Notes: generated by a model not told the origin, from the letters alone. A stretch of DNA of 64,000 nucleotides from Paraburkholderia ferrariae NBRC 106233 (GCF_000685035.1 NZ_BAYB01000002.1:248001-312000), one strand, 5' to 3'. Shown: positions 53,814 through 62,775, counted from the first letter of the stretch. Translations and numbers: made by a program.

Positions 53814-54752
53814 TCACCGCGCGAGATAGCGCGTGATGCCGCGAAACGCGAGAAAGACGGAAGCGGCGAGCGCCACGTAGAAGCCGGGGCCGGGCGACAG
53901 CGCCTTGAGCATTTCGCCGGCCATCTCGCGGGCCATGCTGCCGGCCATCTGCGAGACTTCGTCGCCAGAACCGGCAAGCGCCCCGACCGCGGAGGAAACC
54001 TTCCAGTACAGTCCGGCGAACACGGCGACGAACAGCGCGAGCGGACTGGCGAGACCGAGCCACAGCCGTTTGGAGGCCACGAAGAACGGAGCGACGCAGA
54101 GTGCGAGCGTTGCATAGCAGAGGAATCCGTAGAATCCCGTGCTCGCCTGCCGGATGTTGCCGAGCGCGTAGAGGTTGTCGAGCGAATTGAGCGCGCGCAG
54201 GACGTCGTAGAAGCTGAGTCCGGCGTTCATTCCGGCGTCGACCTGGATCGAGACGGTGTTCAGGAAGAACCAGCCGGTCACGAGCAGGCCGAGCGCGGCG
54301 AGATTCGCGTAACCCATCTTCGCGACGATGGCCGCCACGAGGGGCGTTCCCGAGGTCTTGAGGCGATCGAACGTCTGCGTGGCGATTTCGCGCGCATCGT
54401 CCACCGCGGCCTTGACCTTTTCCTGGTTCCGGGTGGCTTCCGACACGGCGCTCACGTCGACGAGCGTGCCGTCGGGCGTGAAGCGCGCATCGACGACCAT
54501 GTTGGCGGCGGGCGCAACATCGCTGCGCCAGTGGGCCTCGAGCGCGAAGAGATATTGCCGGCCCTCGGTGGAGAGCAGGCCGTCGCCCGCGGACGTGTCG
54601 CGCAGGACGCGCGCGCGACGCGTGACGAGACCCGGCGTGAGGGCGGCGGGTTGTGCAGCGGGTTGTGCGGCGGCGCGCGGCGTGCCGCAGGCGGGGCAGG
54701 TGGATTCGGCGGCGGCCAGCGCCGCGCCGCATTGGAAGCAGGAATTCGACAT
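53814..54752 (-). CDS. Zinc-ribbon membrane protein
   Basis: This 312-residue protein has an N-terminal zinc ribbon (Cys5, Cys8, Cys19, Cys22 in CFQC...CPAC), a domain of about 100 residues (VTRRARVLRDTSAGDGLLST ... YLFALEAHWRSDVAPAANMV) and four or so membrane segments in the C-terminal half. Function is unknown. The zinc ribbon should be cytosolic. It lies 66 bp from the lipoprotein gene downstream of it and 90 bp from the one upstream. Confidence 0.8.
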   Translation of the reverse strand: MSNSCFQCGAALAAAESTCPACGTPRAAAQPAAQPAALTPGLVTRRARVLRDTSAGDGLLSTEGRQYLFALEAHWRSDVAPAANMVVDARFTPDGTLVDVSAVSEATRNQEKVKAAVDDAREIATQTFDRLKTSGTPLVAAIVAKMGYANLAALGLLVTGWFFLNTVSIQVDAGMNAGLSFYDVLRALNSLDNLYALGNIRQASTGFYGFLCYATLALCVAPFFVASKRLWLGLASPLALFVAVFAGLYWKVSSAVGALAGSGDEVSQMAGSMAREMAGEMLKALSPGPGFYVALAASVFLAFRGITRYLAR

Positions 54753-54842
54753 GTCGATCTCCGGATGATGAGTGAGGCGCGCGGCGACGCGTCCTGGTGC
54801 GTCGCCGCTTGCGGCGTGTCGTTGGAGGTACGGGCGCTGCGC

Positions 54843-56147
54843 TTACTGCGTGCAGGTGCCCATGACGAAGAAGCCGTTGGCGTTGACTTCGTCGAGATAG
54901 GCGATCTGCGTCGCGCCGAGCGGCAGGAACATGAGCGCGCCGGTCACGGCCTGGCTCTGGAACGTGCCGCTCCATTCGCCTGCGATCAGGCCGTTCACCG
55001 GAGCAGCGGCCAGCGTGAGCTGCGATTGCGACGCCTTCGGGTCGAAGGTCTGGTTGTAGAACAGCGGCACGGGTTGCCGGGCGCTGTTGACCGAGCCGTC
55101 CGCGTTCAGCGGCGTCAATTGCGTGCCGGCGAAGCGTTCGGTTGTCACCTGGCTCGTACCGGTCAACTGGTTGCTGTTGTCGGCCACGCCCGGTTCGGTG
55201 CACGTCCAGGTGCCGTCCATGGCGCCCGCGGCGAGCGTCTGGGTCGTCGTGAGCGCCCAGGTGCCGGTGCGGAACGTGCCGTCGCTGTTCGTGCCCGCCT
55301 GGTCGATGAAGATTGCGTTGCGGCCGTTGCTCGTGCTCACGAACGCGCGGCCGAGCAGGTTGCCGTTCATCGTGACGTCGAATGCGCCGGGGTAGAGGGT
55401 TTGGTCCGGATCCACGGCGACGGTGCCGGTGGTCGGGCTGCTGGTGCCGGACTCCTGATCGTAGTTCGCGCAACTATCCGAGTACGGTTGTCCGGAGCAG
55501 AAGCGCATCGTGCCGTCTGCGTTGATCTTGATCTGACCAGCCTCGGCATCCTGCGAGCCCTGGGGCACGCCGCCCGCCGCGTAGTTGCCGGAGAGCTTCA
55601 CGAAGCTGTACGTACCGGCCAGCGCCGCCACGGTTGCGACGCCGTTGTTCGACGCCTGCACCTGGCCCTGCAGGCGCGAGCCGTCATTGGCCTTGAGGTT
55701 CGGCACGTTTTGCAGCGTGCCCGTCATGATGCCGTGATGGTTCGAATCGGTTGCGGCCTGCAGCGCGAGCTCGATGCCCGACGCGGCCGTGGCGAGCGCG
55801 GCGGGCGCACCGGTGCCCGCGCTCAGCGTGCCCGCCGTATAGGTAGTGCCGTTGGCCGAGTAGGGGCCGACGAGCGAGCCCGAGAGGCCGAACTGCGAGC
55901 TGAGGAACGTCAGCGTGAGCTGGCCGGCGGCCGGCTGGTCGAGGTCGATGCGTACCGTGTCGCCGAAGCTCACCGTGCCCACGTAGCTTTGCGCGGCGGA
56001 GAGCGGTACCGCGTTGCCCGTATTCGACGCGGCCGGCGGGTTGTTGCCCGAAGGCGTGCCGCCACCGCCGCCGCAGGCAGCCAGTGCCGCCATCAGTGCC
56101 GCGGCGAGGAGGGACATCGCGGTCTTGTTGAAGACGTTCTTATTCAT
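54843..56147 (-). CDS. Hypothetical lipoprotein, 434 aa
   Basis: This 434-residue lipoprotein has lipobox LAAC (Cys25) followed by a poly-Gly stretch. The rest is beta-rich and Gly/Thr/Ser/Asn-rich (SYVGTVSFGDTVRIDLDQPA, NVPNLKANDGSRLQGQVQAS, GTWALTTTQTLAAGAMDGTW), typical of surface lipoproteins of Burkholderiales. No family is recognised. I chose ATG 56147 (MNKNVFNKTAMSLL); a longer in-frame start at 56261 would mask the signal. It is the first gene of the minus-strand trio. Confidence 0.8.
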   Translation of the reverse strand: MNKNVFNKTAMSLLAAALMAALAACGGGGGTPSGNNPPAASNTGNAVPLSAAQSYVGTVSFGDTVRIDLDQPAAGQLTLTFLSSQFGLSGSLVGPYSANGTTYTAGTLSAGTGAPAALATAASGIELALQAATDSNHHGIMTGTLQNVPNLKANDGSRLQGQVQASNNGVATVAALAGTYSFVKLSGNYAAGGVPQGSQDAEAGQIKINADGTMRFCSGQPYSDSCANYDQESGTSSPTTGTVAVDPDQTLYPGAFDVTMNGNLLGRAFVSTSNGRNAIFIDQAGTNSDGTFRTGTWALTTTQTLAAGAMDGTWTCTEPGVADNSNQLTGTSQVTTERFAGTQLTPLNADGSVNSARQPVPLFYNQTFDPKASQSQLTLAAAPVNGLIAGEWSGTFQSQAVTGALMFLPLGATQIAYLDEVNANGFFVMGTCTQ

Positions 56148-56310
56148 GACGCATTTTCCTTGTGGACGGGATCGATGCCGGACGACCGGCAGGACGATGT
56201 CCGGTGGGCTCGGGCCTGGGAGCCTTGCTCGTGACGCTCGTCTTGTTCTTCTATTCGCCACGTTCGCGCATTTGTTCGCTTCTTTTTTTCAGGTGGTTTT
56301 TAGCGTACGG

Positions 56311-56333
56311 TTGCTGCGTGTGCCGCTTATAAT
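56311..56333 (+). promoter_or_regulatory. Candidate promoter of the sigma / anti-sigma operon
   Basis: A perfect TATAAT (56328-56333) lies about 160 bp ahead of the sigma-factor start. The only TTG-type -35 (TTGCTG, 56311-56316) is 11 bp away, too close, so the promoter would need an activator or an alternative sigma. The remaining 345-bp gap holds no clear gene; a 27-codon frame (56413-56496, MPDFTDAPATTRARTTIEAA onward) ends overlapping the sigma ATG and could be a coupled leader. Confidence 0.35.
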
Positions 56334-56492
56334 GCTGCCCGGCGCAGCGTTTTTCGTGCATGCAGCGCTGCTGCCTGCCCCCGGACGAACCCCGTTTGTT
56401 GAATGCGCACCGATGCCTGACTTCACCGATGCCCCCGCAACCACGCGCGCTCGCACGACCATCGAAGCCGCTTTCTCCGGAGTGACAGGCTC

Positions 56493-57152
56493 ATGACGGC
56501 GCGCGACGGTGCGCAGGACAAGGGGGGCAACCAGTCGGCCGCCCAGGCGATCGAATGCTTTGCGCTCTCGAGCCGGTTCAGGCCATTCGTCGCCGCGCTG
56601 CGGCGCAAGTTCGCCTGTCGCGTGCGCTATCGCTTCCCCTGGATCGACGACGACGATCTGGACGATGCCTGGCAGTCCGGCGTGCTGGCCGTGTTCGAGG
56701 CGAAGGGACGCGTGACGATGTCCGCGGACGACCTGGCGGACGCGGGACGTTTCGAGTTCCGCCTCGGCGCCTATCTGCTCGGCGCAGCCTACAAGCAGGC
56801 GCTCACGCGTTTGCGCGCGGCCGGCAAGAACTCGCTCAGGATGACTTCGCTCGACGTGCTGCGCGAGGACGAAGCGATGTTCGACAAGTTGCTGTTCGAA
56901 CTAGGCGAAGTCGAGCCCGGACCCGAAGCGCAGATGCAGCTGGCGCGCCGGCGGCGTGCGGTGGAGCAGTGCATTGCGCGGCTCACCGAACTGGCGCGCA
57001 CCACGTTCATGATGGCGCTGGGCGGCATGAAGGACATCAGCATCCAGCAGGAGACCAACGCGGGCTCGGCCGTGGCGGTGCGGCGGCGGATCTCCGAAGC
57101 GAAGTCCCGCGTGATCGAGTGCGTCGAAAAGAAGACGGGAGACCGGTCATGA
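56493..57152 (+). CDS. ECF-like sigma-70 family factor
   Basis: This 219-residue protein has a region-2-like segment (about 25-95: FALSSRFRPFVAALRRKFAC ... YRFPWIDDDDLDDAWQSGVL) and a region-4-like C-terminus (about 150-215: RRRRAVEQCIARLTELARTT ... DISIQQETNAGSAVAVRRRI). It is more divergent than RpoE-type factors but the adjacent, coupled anti-sigma gene supports the call. The start overlaps a short upstream frame (ATGA). It would direct RNA polymerase to an unknown envelope regulon, possibly including the two caspase loci. Confidence 0.8.
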   Translation: MTARDGAQDKGGNQSAAQAIECFALSSRFRPFVAALRRKFACRVRYRFPWIDDDDLDDAWQSGVLAVFEAKGRVTMSADDLADAGRFEFRLGAYLLGAAYKQALTRLRAAGKNSLRMTSLDVLREDEAMFDKLLFELGEVEPGPEAQMQLARRRRAVEQCIARLTELARTTFMMALGGMKDISIQQETNAGSAVAVRRRISEAKSRVIECVEKKTGDRS

Positions 57153-57850
57153 CTCTGGATCGGAACGATCAGCCGGGCGAGCCGGAAGACCTGCTGCTGG
57201 CCTACATGCGCGGCGAGCTGAGCCCGGCGCAGCACCGGGAGCTTGCCGCGCGCCTCGACCATGACGCGGCGTTGCGCAGCGAACTCGAAACGCTGGAAGC
57301 CGTGGCGCAGATCGCCCAGGAGGAGCGTGCCGACGCTACGGCGGATGCGTCCTTCGCGCGGCTCGAGGCCGCTCTCGGACTGGCGCAGAGGCGCTCCGAA
57401 ACCCGCTCGAACGGCCCGCGCGAGCGTGCCCCGGCATCGCGCGAGCCTGTGAGCCGTCCGTGGCACGTGCGTTTTCGCGAGTGGTGGATGTCACACGGCA
57501 ACGTGCTTCAACCGGCGCTGATCGCGCTCGTGCTCATACAGTCGGGTGTGATTGCACACTATCTTGGCGCGTCGCACGAGGTTGAAGGCGAGGGCGCCAC
57601 GATCATGACGCGTGGCGCGCCGCTGTCGTGCGACGACGTCTGGGTGACCTTCCGGGATGGGGTAACCGAACAGCAACTGCGCAGTTGGCTGACGCTGTAT
57701 GGTGCGAGCATCACGGCGGGGCCCGACGATTCCGGGCGCTATCGCATCGGCACGCACGACGCAGATTCGCGCAACGCCTTGCTTCATGGCGACGAGGCGG
57801 CGCGCCTCCTGTCCCACATCGACGTGCCGCAAGGTTGCGGGCGCAAATGA
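57149..57850 (+). CDS. Transmembrane anti-sigma factor with Cys-bracketed YGASI domain
   Basis: This 233-residue protein has an N-terminal cytosolic anti-sigma region (about 10-75: EDLLLAYMRGELSPAQHREL ... LDHDAALRSELETLEAVAQI, without the HxxxCxxC zinc motif), one membrane segment (about 119-140) and a probably periplasmic domain (161-230) bracketed by Cys161 and Cys230. That domain (VWVTFRDGVTEQQLRSWLTL then YGASITAGPDDSGRYRIG) is the paralogue of the one at 50902. It overlaps the sigma gene and the second caspase gene by 4 bp each. The layout suits a sensor whose outer domain is read or cut by the caspase. Confidence 0.85.
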   Translation: MTLDRNDQPGEPEDLLLAYMRGELSPAQHRELAARLDHDAALRSELETLEAVAQIAQEERADATADASFARLEAALGLAQRRSETRSNGPRERAPASREPVSRPWHVRFREWWMSHGNVLQPALIALVLIQSGVIAHYLGASHEVEGEGATIMTRGAPLSCDDVWVTFRDGVTEQQLRSWLTLYGASITAGPDDSGRYRIGTHDADSRNALLHGDEAARLLSHIDVPQGCGRK

Positions 57851-59247
57851 TCGAAATGCGTCGCCCGGGTGCGGGATTGCGTGCGACGTCGCGTCGATGG
57901 GCGCCTCGCCGTATCGGTCGTGCGTTGCTGTGGGCAGCCGTCGCGATCGCGACGCTTTCGGGCGCCGGCACGGCGAAGGCGGCCGCCGCCAAGGTGGCGC
58001 TCGTGGTCGGCAATTCGGCGTATGAGGGTGCCGACCGGTTGCAGACACCCGTCAACGACGCACGGCTCGTAGGCGAGGCGCTGCGTGACGACGGCTTCGA
58101 AACCCATGTCGCCACCAACCTGACGCTTGAGGAATTCAAGGCCGAGGTGGCGTGGCTCGCACGGCAAAGCGAAACGGCGGGCGTCGTGCTCTTCTACTTC
58201 GCGGGTCATGGTTTCGAGTCGGGCGGCGAGAACTTTCTCGTGCCGGTGGATGCCGGGGCGCCGATTGGGGCCCTGACCCACGCGATGCTCGTCAAGCATG
58301 GGCTCAAACTCTCGGCTATTCGCGCGCTGATCCGGCACGGCCAGCCGCCCGTGACGATTTCGCTTCTCGATATCTGCCGCACGCCTTCGCGCGGCAGCGC
58401 ACCGGTGACGGCGCTCAAGCGCGAGCAGGCGGCGCATGGCGAGTTGATCGCCTACTCGACCGGCGACAACAAGATTGCCTACGACTCGATGCGCACGTTC
58501 GGGCAGCCGCTCGACGACAGCCCGTTTGCGTGGTACCTCGCGATGAACTTCAAGGCGCAGGGCTTGACGCTCAAGCAGGCGCTCGAGCATACGCAGCAGC
58601 AAGTTGCGCAAGTCAGTGCCGGCGACCAGCAGCCGTGGATCGTGAGCGGGCTGGATGGCGACCTGGCGCTGGCCGATCCTGCGCCCGAGCGCGGGGCCGC
58701 ATTTGCCGTGAGTCCGGGGCGCCCTGGCGCTACGCGCGGCCCGCAGCAATCGGTACGAACCGCGCGCGATGACGACGCGCGTGCCGATGCGTGGGACGAT
58801 CTCGACGCCCAGATCGCCGAGGAAGCGCGCAATGCCGATACGGCGACTGTCGCGAAGCTGCGCTCGCGCGCCCGGCACGGCGATGCGGGGGCGGCGACCA
58901 CGCTGGGCCTCATCGCGGAATCGAGCGGTACGAGCGCAGCCGACAAACGTAGCGCGTTCGCGTATTACCGCAAGGCGGCGGCCCAGCAATTCCCGGTGGC
59001 GCAGGCGCTACTTGGCGAGGCGTACATGAGCGGCGTGCTGGTGCCGCGCGATCTCACGAAAGCCGAACCGTTGCTCGCACAGGCCGCCGGTGCGGGCCTG
59101 ACCCGTGCAAGGCTCGATTTGATGCAACTGCGCGCGCAGCGTGGACAGGGCGACAGCGCGGACGAAATGCAGTCGGCGATGAAACTGATCGTCGAGCGGC
59201 TCACGCATGCTCAAGACGCAACGGGCTCGCCGGCGCAATCTCACTAA
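57847..59247 (+). CDS. Secreted caspase-like protease (peptidase C14 family), copy 2
   Basis: This 466-residue protein has an N-terminal hydrophobic signal after an Arg-rich stretch (about 25-46). The caspase-like domain has KVALVVGNSAYEGADRLQTP (49-68), catalytic His121 in YFAGHGFESGGENFLVPVD and catalytic Cys177 in SLLDICRTPSRG. A linker (about 285-320) leads to Sel1-like repeats (SAFAYYRKAAAQQFPVAQAL, EAYMSGVLVPRDLTKAEPLL). It is closely related in layout to the protein at 49502. It overlaps the anti-sigma gene by 4 bp, so sigma, anti-sigma and protease form one operon. Confidence 0.87.
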   Translation: MIEMRRPGAGLRATSRRWAPRRIGRALLWAAVAIATLSGAGTAKAAAAKVALVVGNSAYEGADRLQTPVNDARLVGEALRDDGFETHVATNLTLEEFKAEVAWLARQSETAGVVLFYFAGHGFESGGENFLVPVDAGAPIGALTHAMLVKHGLKLSAIRALIRHGQPPVTISLLDICRTPSRGSAPVTALKREQAAHGELIAYSTGDNKIAYDSMRTFGQPLDDSPFAWYLAMNFKAQGLTLKQALEHTQQQVAQVSAGDQQPWIVSGLDGDLALADPAPERGAAFAVSPGRPGATRGPQQSVRTARDDDARADAWDDLDAQIAEEARNADTATVAKLRSRARHGDAGAATTLGLIAESSGTSAADKRSAFAYYRKAAAQQFPVAQALLGEAYMSGVLVPRDLTKAEPLLAQAAGAGLTRARLDLMQLRAQRGQGDSADEMQSAMKLIVERLTHAQDATGSPAQSH

Positions 59248-59387
59248 CCCGATTGCCGATATCCATTGAGACATCGGCATTGAAAATCGAAGTCCGCTGT
59301 ACCGCATATCTGGAGGCGAACGAGGTTGTGCGCGACAGCGCTGCCGCGCTGTGCCGCTCGGCCCGATTCCGGCTGCTGCTCGCGGCT

Positions 59388-59447
59388 GTTACTCCCGTTT
59401 GTTACTCCCGTTCGTTACCCCCTTCGTTACCCCCGTTCGCTACCCTG
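59388..59447 (+). repeat. 13-bp tandem repeat
   Basis: Four to five imperfect copies of a unit like GTTACTCCCGTTC (59388-59400, 59401-59413, 59414-59425 with one base lost, 59426-59438, then a partial copy). They lie just upstream of the phospholipase D start. Copy number could vary and change expression. Confidence 0.8.
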
Positions 59448-59460
59448 GCGGAGCGTGAAG

Positions 59461-61014
59461 ATGACAAAGCTACGTGGTCTCATCGCAAGCGTTTTCGTTT
59501 TCGTGCTGGCCGCGTGCGCGAGCCTGCCGCCCCAGGGCAACCGGGCACCCACCTTCGCGCTTCGAGACACGCAATCCACCCGGCTCGCCGCGATGTTCGC
59601 GCCGCAAGAGCAGAGCCATCCCGGCAACAGCGCGTTTCACCTGCTGCCGGACCCGGTCGACGCGATCGTGGCGCGCGTGGCGCTCGCGCAAATGGCCGAC
59701 CGCTCGCTGGACCTGCAGTACTACATCTGGCACGACGACCTGACGGGCCGCGAACTCGCGGCGGCGCTGCTCAGGGCGGCGGACCGCGGCGTCCGTGTGC
59801 GTGTGCTGCTCGACGACCTCGGCACGAACGCCGACGATGAGGTGCTGCTCGCACTGAGCTCGCATCCGAACGTGCAGATACGGCTGTTCAACCCGGTTGC
59901 GAGCCGCCATTTCAAATCGCTCGCGACGGTGCTGGAATTTTCCCGCGTCGATCGGCGCATGCACGACAAGGCGATGATCGCGGACAACGAAGCCGCCATA
60001 CTCGGCGGCCGCAATATCGGCGACGAATACTTCGGCGCATCGCGTATCGTCGCCATGGGCGACCTCGACGTGCTGATGCACGGGCCCGTCGTGCGGAGCG
60101 TTTCCAGCGCTTTCGACACGTTCTGGAACGCCGGGTCGTCGTATTCGATCGAGCAGTTGATGGGGCATCCCGCGGATCCGTCCGCGCTGGCGGACTACCG
60201 CGCAAAGCTGAACGCGTACGTGCAGTCCGAACATGACTCGCCCTATGTCGTGGAAGGCCGCCGGCGCATGGACCAGCTTCTCCGGGCCGGCGACTCCGGC
60301 TTTTCATGGGGGCAAGCCACGCTCCTGTACGACGACCCGGCCAAGGTCACGCGCGACCCGAACGATCCGCAGGGCCACTTGATGACACGGTTCGCGGCCC
60401 TGAACCTCAGGCCCGAACATGAAATGCTCATCATCTCGCCGTACTTCGTGCCGGGCAAAGAAGGCGTTGCGTGGATCCGCGAGCAGACCGCGCGCGGCGT
60501 GAAGGTGACGGTGCTGACCAATTCGCTGGCGGCCACCGACGTTATCGCGGTGAACGCGGGCTATCAGCACTATCGCGAGGATCTGCTCGCGGCGGGCGTG
60601 CGCCTCTACGAACTGAAGCCGACAGGCTCGAACAAAGGGAAGCTGCAACACGGGTTCTTCGGTTCGTCGAAGGCTTCGTTGCACGCGAAAACGTATGTCT
60701 TCGACCGGCAACGCATTTTTATCGGCTCGATGAATCTCGATCCTCGTTCGAGCCATCTCAACACGGAGATCGGCGTGCTTTGCGACTGTCCGGCGATTGC
60801 CGGCCAGGTGATCGACGACGTCGAACCGAATCTGGACCAGGTGGCCTGGCGCGTCGAGCAACGCACCGATGCGAACGGCAGGCACCGGATCGTCTGGATC
60901 GACACCGCCGAAGACGGCACGGTGACGGAGCGGGATACGGAGCCCGGGGTGTCGTTCATGCAGCGCGCGGGCATCTGGTTTTTGGGCCTGCTGCCGATAG
61001 AATCGGAGCTATGA
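59461..61014 (+). CDS. Phospholipase D-family lipoprotein (cardiolipin synthase-like)
   Basis: This 517-residue protein has lipobox LAAC (Cys19) and two PLD motifs: HDKAMIADNEAAILGGRNIG (His168, Lys170) and HAKTYVFDRQRIFIGSMNLD (His408, Lys410). The lipoprotein form with this spacing resembles ClsC-like or PLD nuclease-like proteins of the cell envelope. I chose ATG 59461 with GTGAAG upstream; a longer in-frame start at 59326 would read through the tandem repeats. It follows the second caspase by about 210 bp on the same strand. Whether it acts on lipids or DNA is not decided by sequence. Confidence 0.9.
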   Translation: MTKLRGLIASVFVFVLAACASLPPQGNRAPTFALRDTQSTRLAAMFAPQEQSHPGNSAFHLLPDPVDAIVARVALAQMADRSLDLQYYIWHDDLTGRELAAALLRAADRGVRVRVLLDDLGTNADDEVLLALSSHPNVQIRLFNPVASRHFKSLATVLEFSRVDRRMHDKAMIADNEAAILGGRNIGDEYFGASRIVAMGDLDVLMHGPVVRSVSSAFDTFWNAGSSYSIEQLMGHPADPSALADYRAKLNAYVQSEHDSPYVVEGRRRMDQLLRAGDSGFSWGQATLLYDDPAKVTRDPNDPQGHLMTRFAALNLRPEHEMLIISPYFVPGKEGVAWIREQTARGVKVTVLTNSLAATDVIAVNAGYQHYREDLLAAGVRLYELKPTGSNKGKLQHGFFGSSKASLHAKTYVFDRQRIFIGSMNLDPRSSHLNTEIGVLCDCPAIAGQVIDDVEPNLDQVAWRVEQRTDANGRHRIVWIDTAEDGTVTERDTEPGVSFMQRAGIWFLGLLPIESEL

Positions 61015-61119
61015 GCGGCGGCCGCCGGCGTTATCCGGATCTTCGAAACGGCGGATAATCCAGGTACGAAATCTGCTGTTCTTCATGGCGCGAAGTCTTG
61101 ACAAAAATGGGGGGAGAAA

Positions 61120-61956
61120 ATGCGTGAGCGGCAATCGATGCGCGCGCGGGCGTTGACCATGGCGACGGTGCTGGCCGCCTGCGGGCTGGCGGCGCCGCAG
61201 GCTTTCGCGCAGGCGCAGGCCTATACGAGCGAGCCGGTCGATCTCTATGCCGGCCCTTCCGCCGATTACCCCGTAGTGAGCGAAGTCGGACCCGGCGCAC
61301 CCGTCGAGGTGATGGGCTGCGTGAGCGACTACTCGTGGTGCGACGTGGCGCTGCCCGGCCTGCGCGGCTGGATCTACGGCGGCTATCTGACTTATCCGTA
61401 CCAGGGCGGCAACGTGCCGATCGAAGGCTACGGCGCGGTGATCGGGCTGCCTGTGGTGACGTTCGCCATTGGCGCCTACTGGGGCAGTTTCTATCGCGAC
61501 CGTCCGTGGTACGGGCAGCAGGAGCACTGGGCCCACGTGCCGCCGCCGGGCTATGGCGGAAGGCCGCCGGGGCCGCCGCCACCCGTGCATGGCGGCCCGC
61601 CGGGAGGCGGGCACCCGCCGCCACCGCCACCCGGAGGCGGGCATCCGCCGCCTCCGGGCGCAGGCGCGCCGGGTGGTCCGCACCCGCCGCAGCCCGAGGG
61701 CAACGTGGCGCGTCCGCCGGCACCTGGGCCCGAGCGCGCGCCCGCACCGCCTGCAGCCGGTGGCCGGCCGCCGGGACCCGCGCCGCAATACGGCGGGCAT
61801 CCGCCTCCGGGGGCGCAGGGCTTCAACCACCCACCCGGCCCGCCGAACGGCGGCGCGCGTCCGCCCGGACCGGCACCCGGTAACGCGCGTCCTGAGCCGA
61901 ACCGCGGTGGAGGCGGGGGCAACAACGGCCGCGGCGATTCGCGGCAACAGAACTAG
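61120..61956 (+). CDS. SH3-domain protein with Pro/Gly-rich tail
   Basis: This 278-residue exported protein has a signal (about 1-31, AFA-Q) and a bacterial SH3 domain (about 34-95: AYTSEPVDLYAGPSADYPVV ... VMGCVSDYSWCDVALPGLRG ... WIYGGYLTY). A hydrophobic/aromatic stretch follows, then a tail of about 130 residues made almost wholly of Pro, Gly, His and Ala (PPPPGAGAPGG-type). The tail is probably disordered and may bind murein or cross the periplasm. Two Cys in the SH3 domain could pair. Confidence 0.85.
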   Translation: MRERQSMRARALTMATVLAACGLAAPQAFAQAQAYTSEPVDLYAGPSADYPVVSEVGPGAPVEVMGCVSDYSWCDVALPGLRGWIYGGYLTYPYQGGNVPIEGYGAVIGLPVVTFAIGAYWGSFYRDRPWYGQQEHWAHVPPPGYGGRPPGPPPPVHGGPPGGGHPPPPPPGGGHPPPPGAGAPGGPHPPQPEGNVARPPAPGPERAPAPPAAGGRPPGPAPQYGGHPPPGAQGFNHPPGPPNGGARPPGPAPGNARPEPNRGGGGGNNGRGDSRQQN

Positions 61957-61977
61957 CCGCACTCGCTGCCCCTATGA

Positions 61978-62005
61978 ACGGGACCCGCACGCCGGGTCCC
62001 GTTTT
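61978..62005 (+). terminator. Intrinsic terminator
   Basis: ACGGGACCC and GGGTCCCGT form a 9-bp stem with a 7-nt loop, followed by TTTT. It lies 21 bp after the SH3-protein stop. Confidence 0.8.
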
Positions 62006-62006
62006 C

Positions 62007-62775
62007 ATTCGGCGCACCCTCGCGCATTTGCAATGGAATGCTGATTAATCGATCGGATGATCCCGCCAGGATCGAGCGCATGCCGTCGCCTTCCCACGCG
62101 TCTTCACACATGTCTGACGGATTTAACAATCCCTGACAGTAAATTCTGTCGCTTGCAGCGACAATAAGTCATCGCGGCTCAACGACGCCATGGGATTCGG
62201 GAAGCAGGACGTCCGGCTGCGCAATCCGATCGTCTGCACGCGGCTTCGCGCGCGACGGTCAGGGGTTTCTGCTACGGGGGTTGGCGTGGCCGGATACGGC
62301 GGCATGCCAGCGTGAGAGAAGGCAGAGCGAACCGGAGTTCGCCGGATAACGCTGGAATAGCAGCGCTTTTGTGGGTGGGAGTGGCGATGGCGGCGCCTCG
62401 TAATCGTCGTGCCCTGAGGGCGGCGACGACTGGCAGGCAGACGTCGGGCGGTGATGTCGCTTGCGGGTCGGGCGCCGGTGCGGCGAACGACTGCGCCGGC
62501 GGACCTGTGCCGGGGGAGGGTACTGGGCCGCGCAGTTCAAGGCAAAGGCCTCGCCACTCATTTTTCGTTCGCCCGCATCGGGGCGGCAAACCATCCAGAC
62601 CATCAATACGCACCAGTACCCATCGATACCATCGATACCCGTCGATACGAGAGGCGGGGCGGGACGAGCCAGATCGTCCCCGCTCCATTTGCATTGAACG
62701 GACACGCAAGGCCGGCGCACCGGAACGATCCGGGCGGCAAGGCCGGATTCGGCGCGGGTTCGCAAGCGAGGGCGC
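62007..62775. other. Gene-free region with small repeats
   Basis: About 770 bp without a supported gene. It holds a short tandem repeat (units like CCATCGATA, 62620-62647) and two adjacent small hairpins near 62135-62163 (GACAG...CTGTC and TGTCGC...GCGACA). Long frames on both strands are composition artefacts. Confidence 0.5.

Noticed and set aside
53019..56234. 1071-codon open frame opposite the lipoprotein/zinc-ribbon genes
   Set aside because: Arg/Ala/Gly/Glu-rich shadow; the minus-strand genes have lipoboxes and a zinc ribbon.
49502..59247. Caspase plus sigma/anti-sigma considered as a type III CRISPR-associated protease system
   Set aside because: There is no Cas effector or array, and both proteases carry export signals, so they act outside the cytosol.
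59388..59447. Short repeats considered as CRISPR
   Set aside because: Units are only 13 bp, directly adjacent without spacers, and no cas genes are present.
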